DNA of 64,000 nucleotides, taken from NCBI GenBank assembly GCA_016208305.1, contig JACQYI010000078.1:186001-250000 (forward strand), given 5' to 3'. This document shows positions 63,753 to 64,000 of this stretch, in pieces (within the stretch, counting starts at the first letter, position 1; each line of letters begins with the position of its first letter). Position numbers and translations under genes: made by a program. The notes beneath the pieces are model-generated. The model had not been told where the DNA came from, did not search any database, and saw only the letters and a list, made by a program, of their open reading frames with translations. The DNA is from Oscillatoriophycideae cyanobacterium NC_groundwater_1537_Pr4_S-0.65um_50_18 (GTDB lineage Bacteria > Cyanobacteriota > Cyanobacteriia > Elainellales > Elainellaceae).

Positions 63753-64000
63753 GATTATTCTCAGGTTGATTCTGTGAGGTGTGAGGAAAATGTTTTGCTG
63801 CAAAAGGCTGATTTCTAGGCGCAGCTTGTTAATACAAATGACATCTAAAATGATGGTTTTGTTTCTCAAACTTCCACTTCAAAAACTTATAAGAAATTCA
63901 ATTTTTGAGGGTCGTTGTTGATAGATTCACAGACGCGATAGAGATGTCTCTGTTCCCTGAAGCATTTTTGTAAAAGCTCTTGGAAGCTGCGTCTGATGAA
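63753..64000. other. Upstream region of the SLH gene, window edge
   Basis: It should contain the promoter of the SLH protein gene. I see no gene, hairpin or RNA in these 248 bases. Confidence 0.4.

Overview
The window is a 64 kb chromosomal stretch of a filamentous or Leptolyngbya-like cyanobacterium. The evidence is the very frequent HIP1 octamer (GCGATCGC), an NDH-1 ndhF-ndhD pair, a cyanobacterial group-2 sigma factor, a PAP/fibrillin protein, DUF3134, DUF1574 and DUF3747 proteins, a CofH FO synthase subunit, and an SLH-domain envelope protein. It is mostly ordinary core genome. There is no prophage, transposase, CRISPR array or rRNA. One tRNA gene, tRNA-Ser(UGA), is present.

Layout. 0-9.8 kb: end of a 4Fe-4S ferredoxin, priA, a 1 kb leader with a perfect palindrome before a SigC-like sigma factor, a CADD-type para-aminobenzoate synthase candidate, a GNAT, a HEAT-repeat protein, lgt, a candidate antisense small RNA with a strong terminator, and cobM. 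10-19 kb: an M1 aminopeptidase fused to HEAT repeats, a small outer-membrane beta-barrel, a GH13 glycosidase, an SDR with a micro-repeated N terminus, a ferredoxin/metallo-beta-lactamase fusion and a RecB-like Fe-S nuclease. 19-25.4 kb: a 1,508-residue hybrid histidine kinase and a REC-GGDEF diguanylate cyclase. 25.7-31.1 kb: an orphan P-loop ATPase, a fibrillin, DUF3134, mraY with a strong terminator, and a DUF1574 SGNH-like protein.

31.4-35.3 kb is the most unusual part. Five tightly packed, partly overlapping genes encode a coiled-coil membrane protein, a 31-residue membrane microprotein, a bitopic protein, an M23/lipoyl-like beta protein, and an exported protein with a possible lysozyme-like domain. 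They follow a promoter whose spacer and start site are covered by two copies of a sequence matching the cyanobacterial LexA box. This is my main candidate for an undescribed, damage- or stress-controlled envelope system. The functional reading is inference.

35.4-49.9 kb: cofH, an FtsL-like gene plus ftsI, glmU, an HD-GYP response regulator, a two-domain sulfurtransferase, an NYN protein overlapping a metallophosphoesterase, tandem rhomboid proteases, tRNA-Ser, and coaD with a coiled-coil gene that overlaps its end. 50-64 kb: cyclophilin, argJ, a TPR protein, ndhD-ndhF, a phosphodiester glycosidase, a large secreted-type protein with two GDPD domains inserted in a phytase-like propeller, and an SLH/DUF3747 protein. 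The peptidoglycan and division genes (mraY, FtsL-like, ftsI, glmU), cell-surface genes and c-di-GMP genes (GGDEF, HD-GYP) are scattered rather than in one operon.

Intergenic DNA carries several dispersed palindromic repeats. One family has three copies (13.4, 35.35 and 53.0 kb). A second has two copies (10.2 and 19.3 kb). There are also single long hairpins and short tandem duplications.
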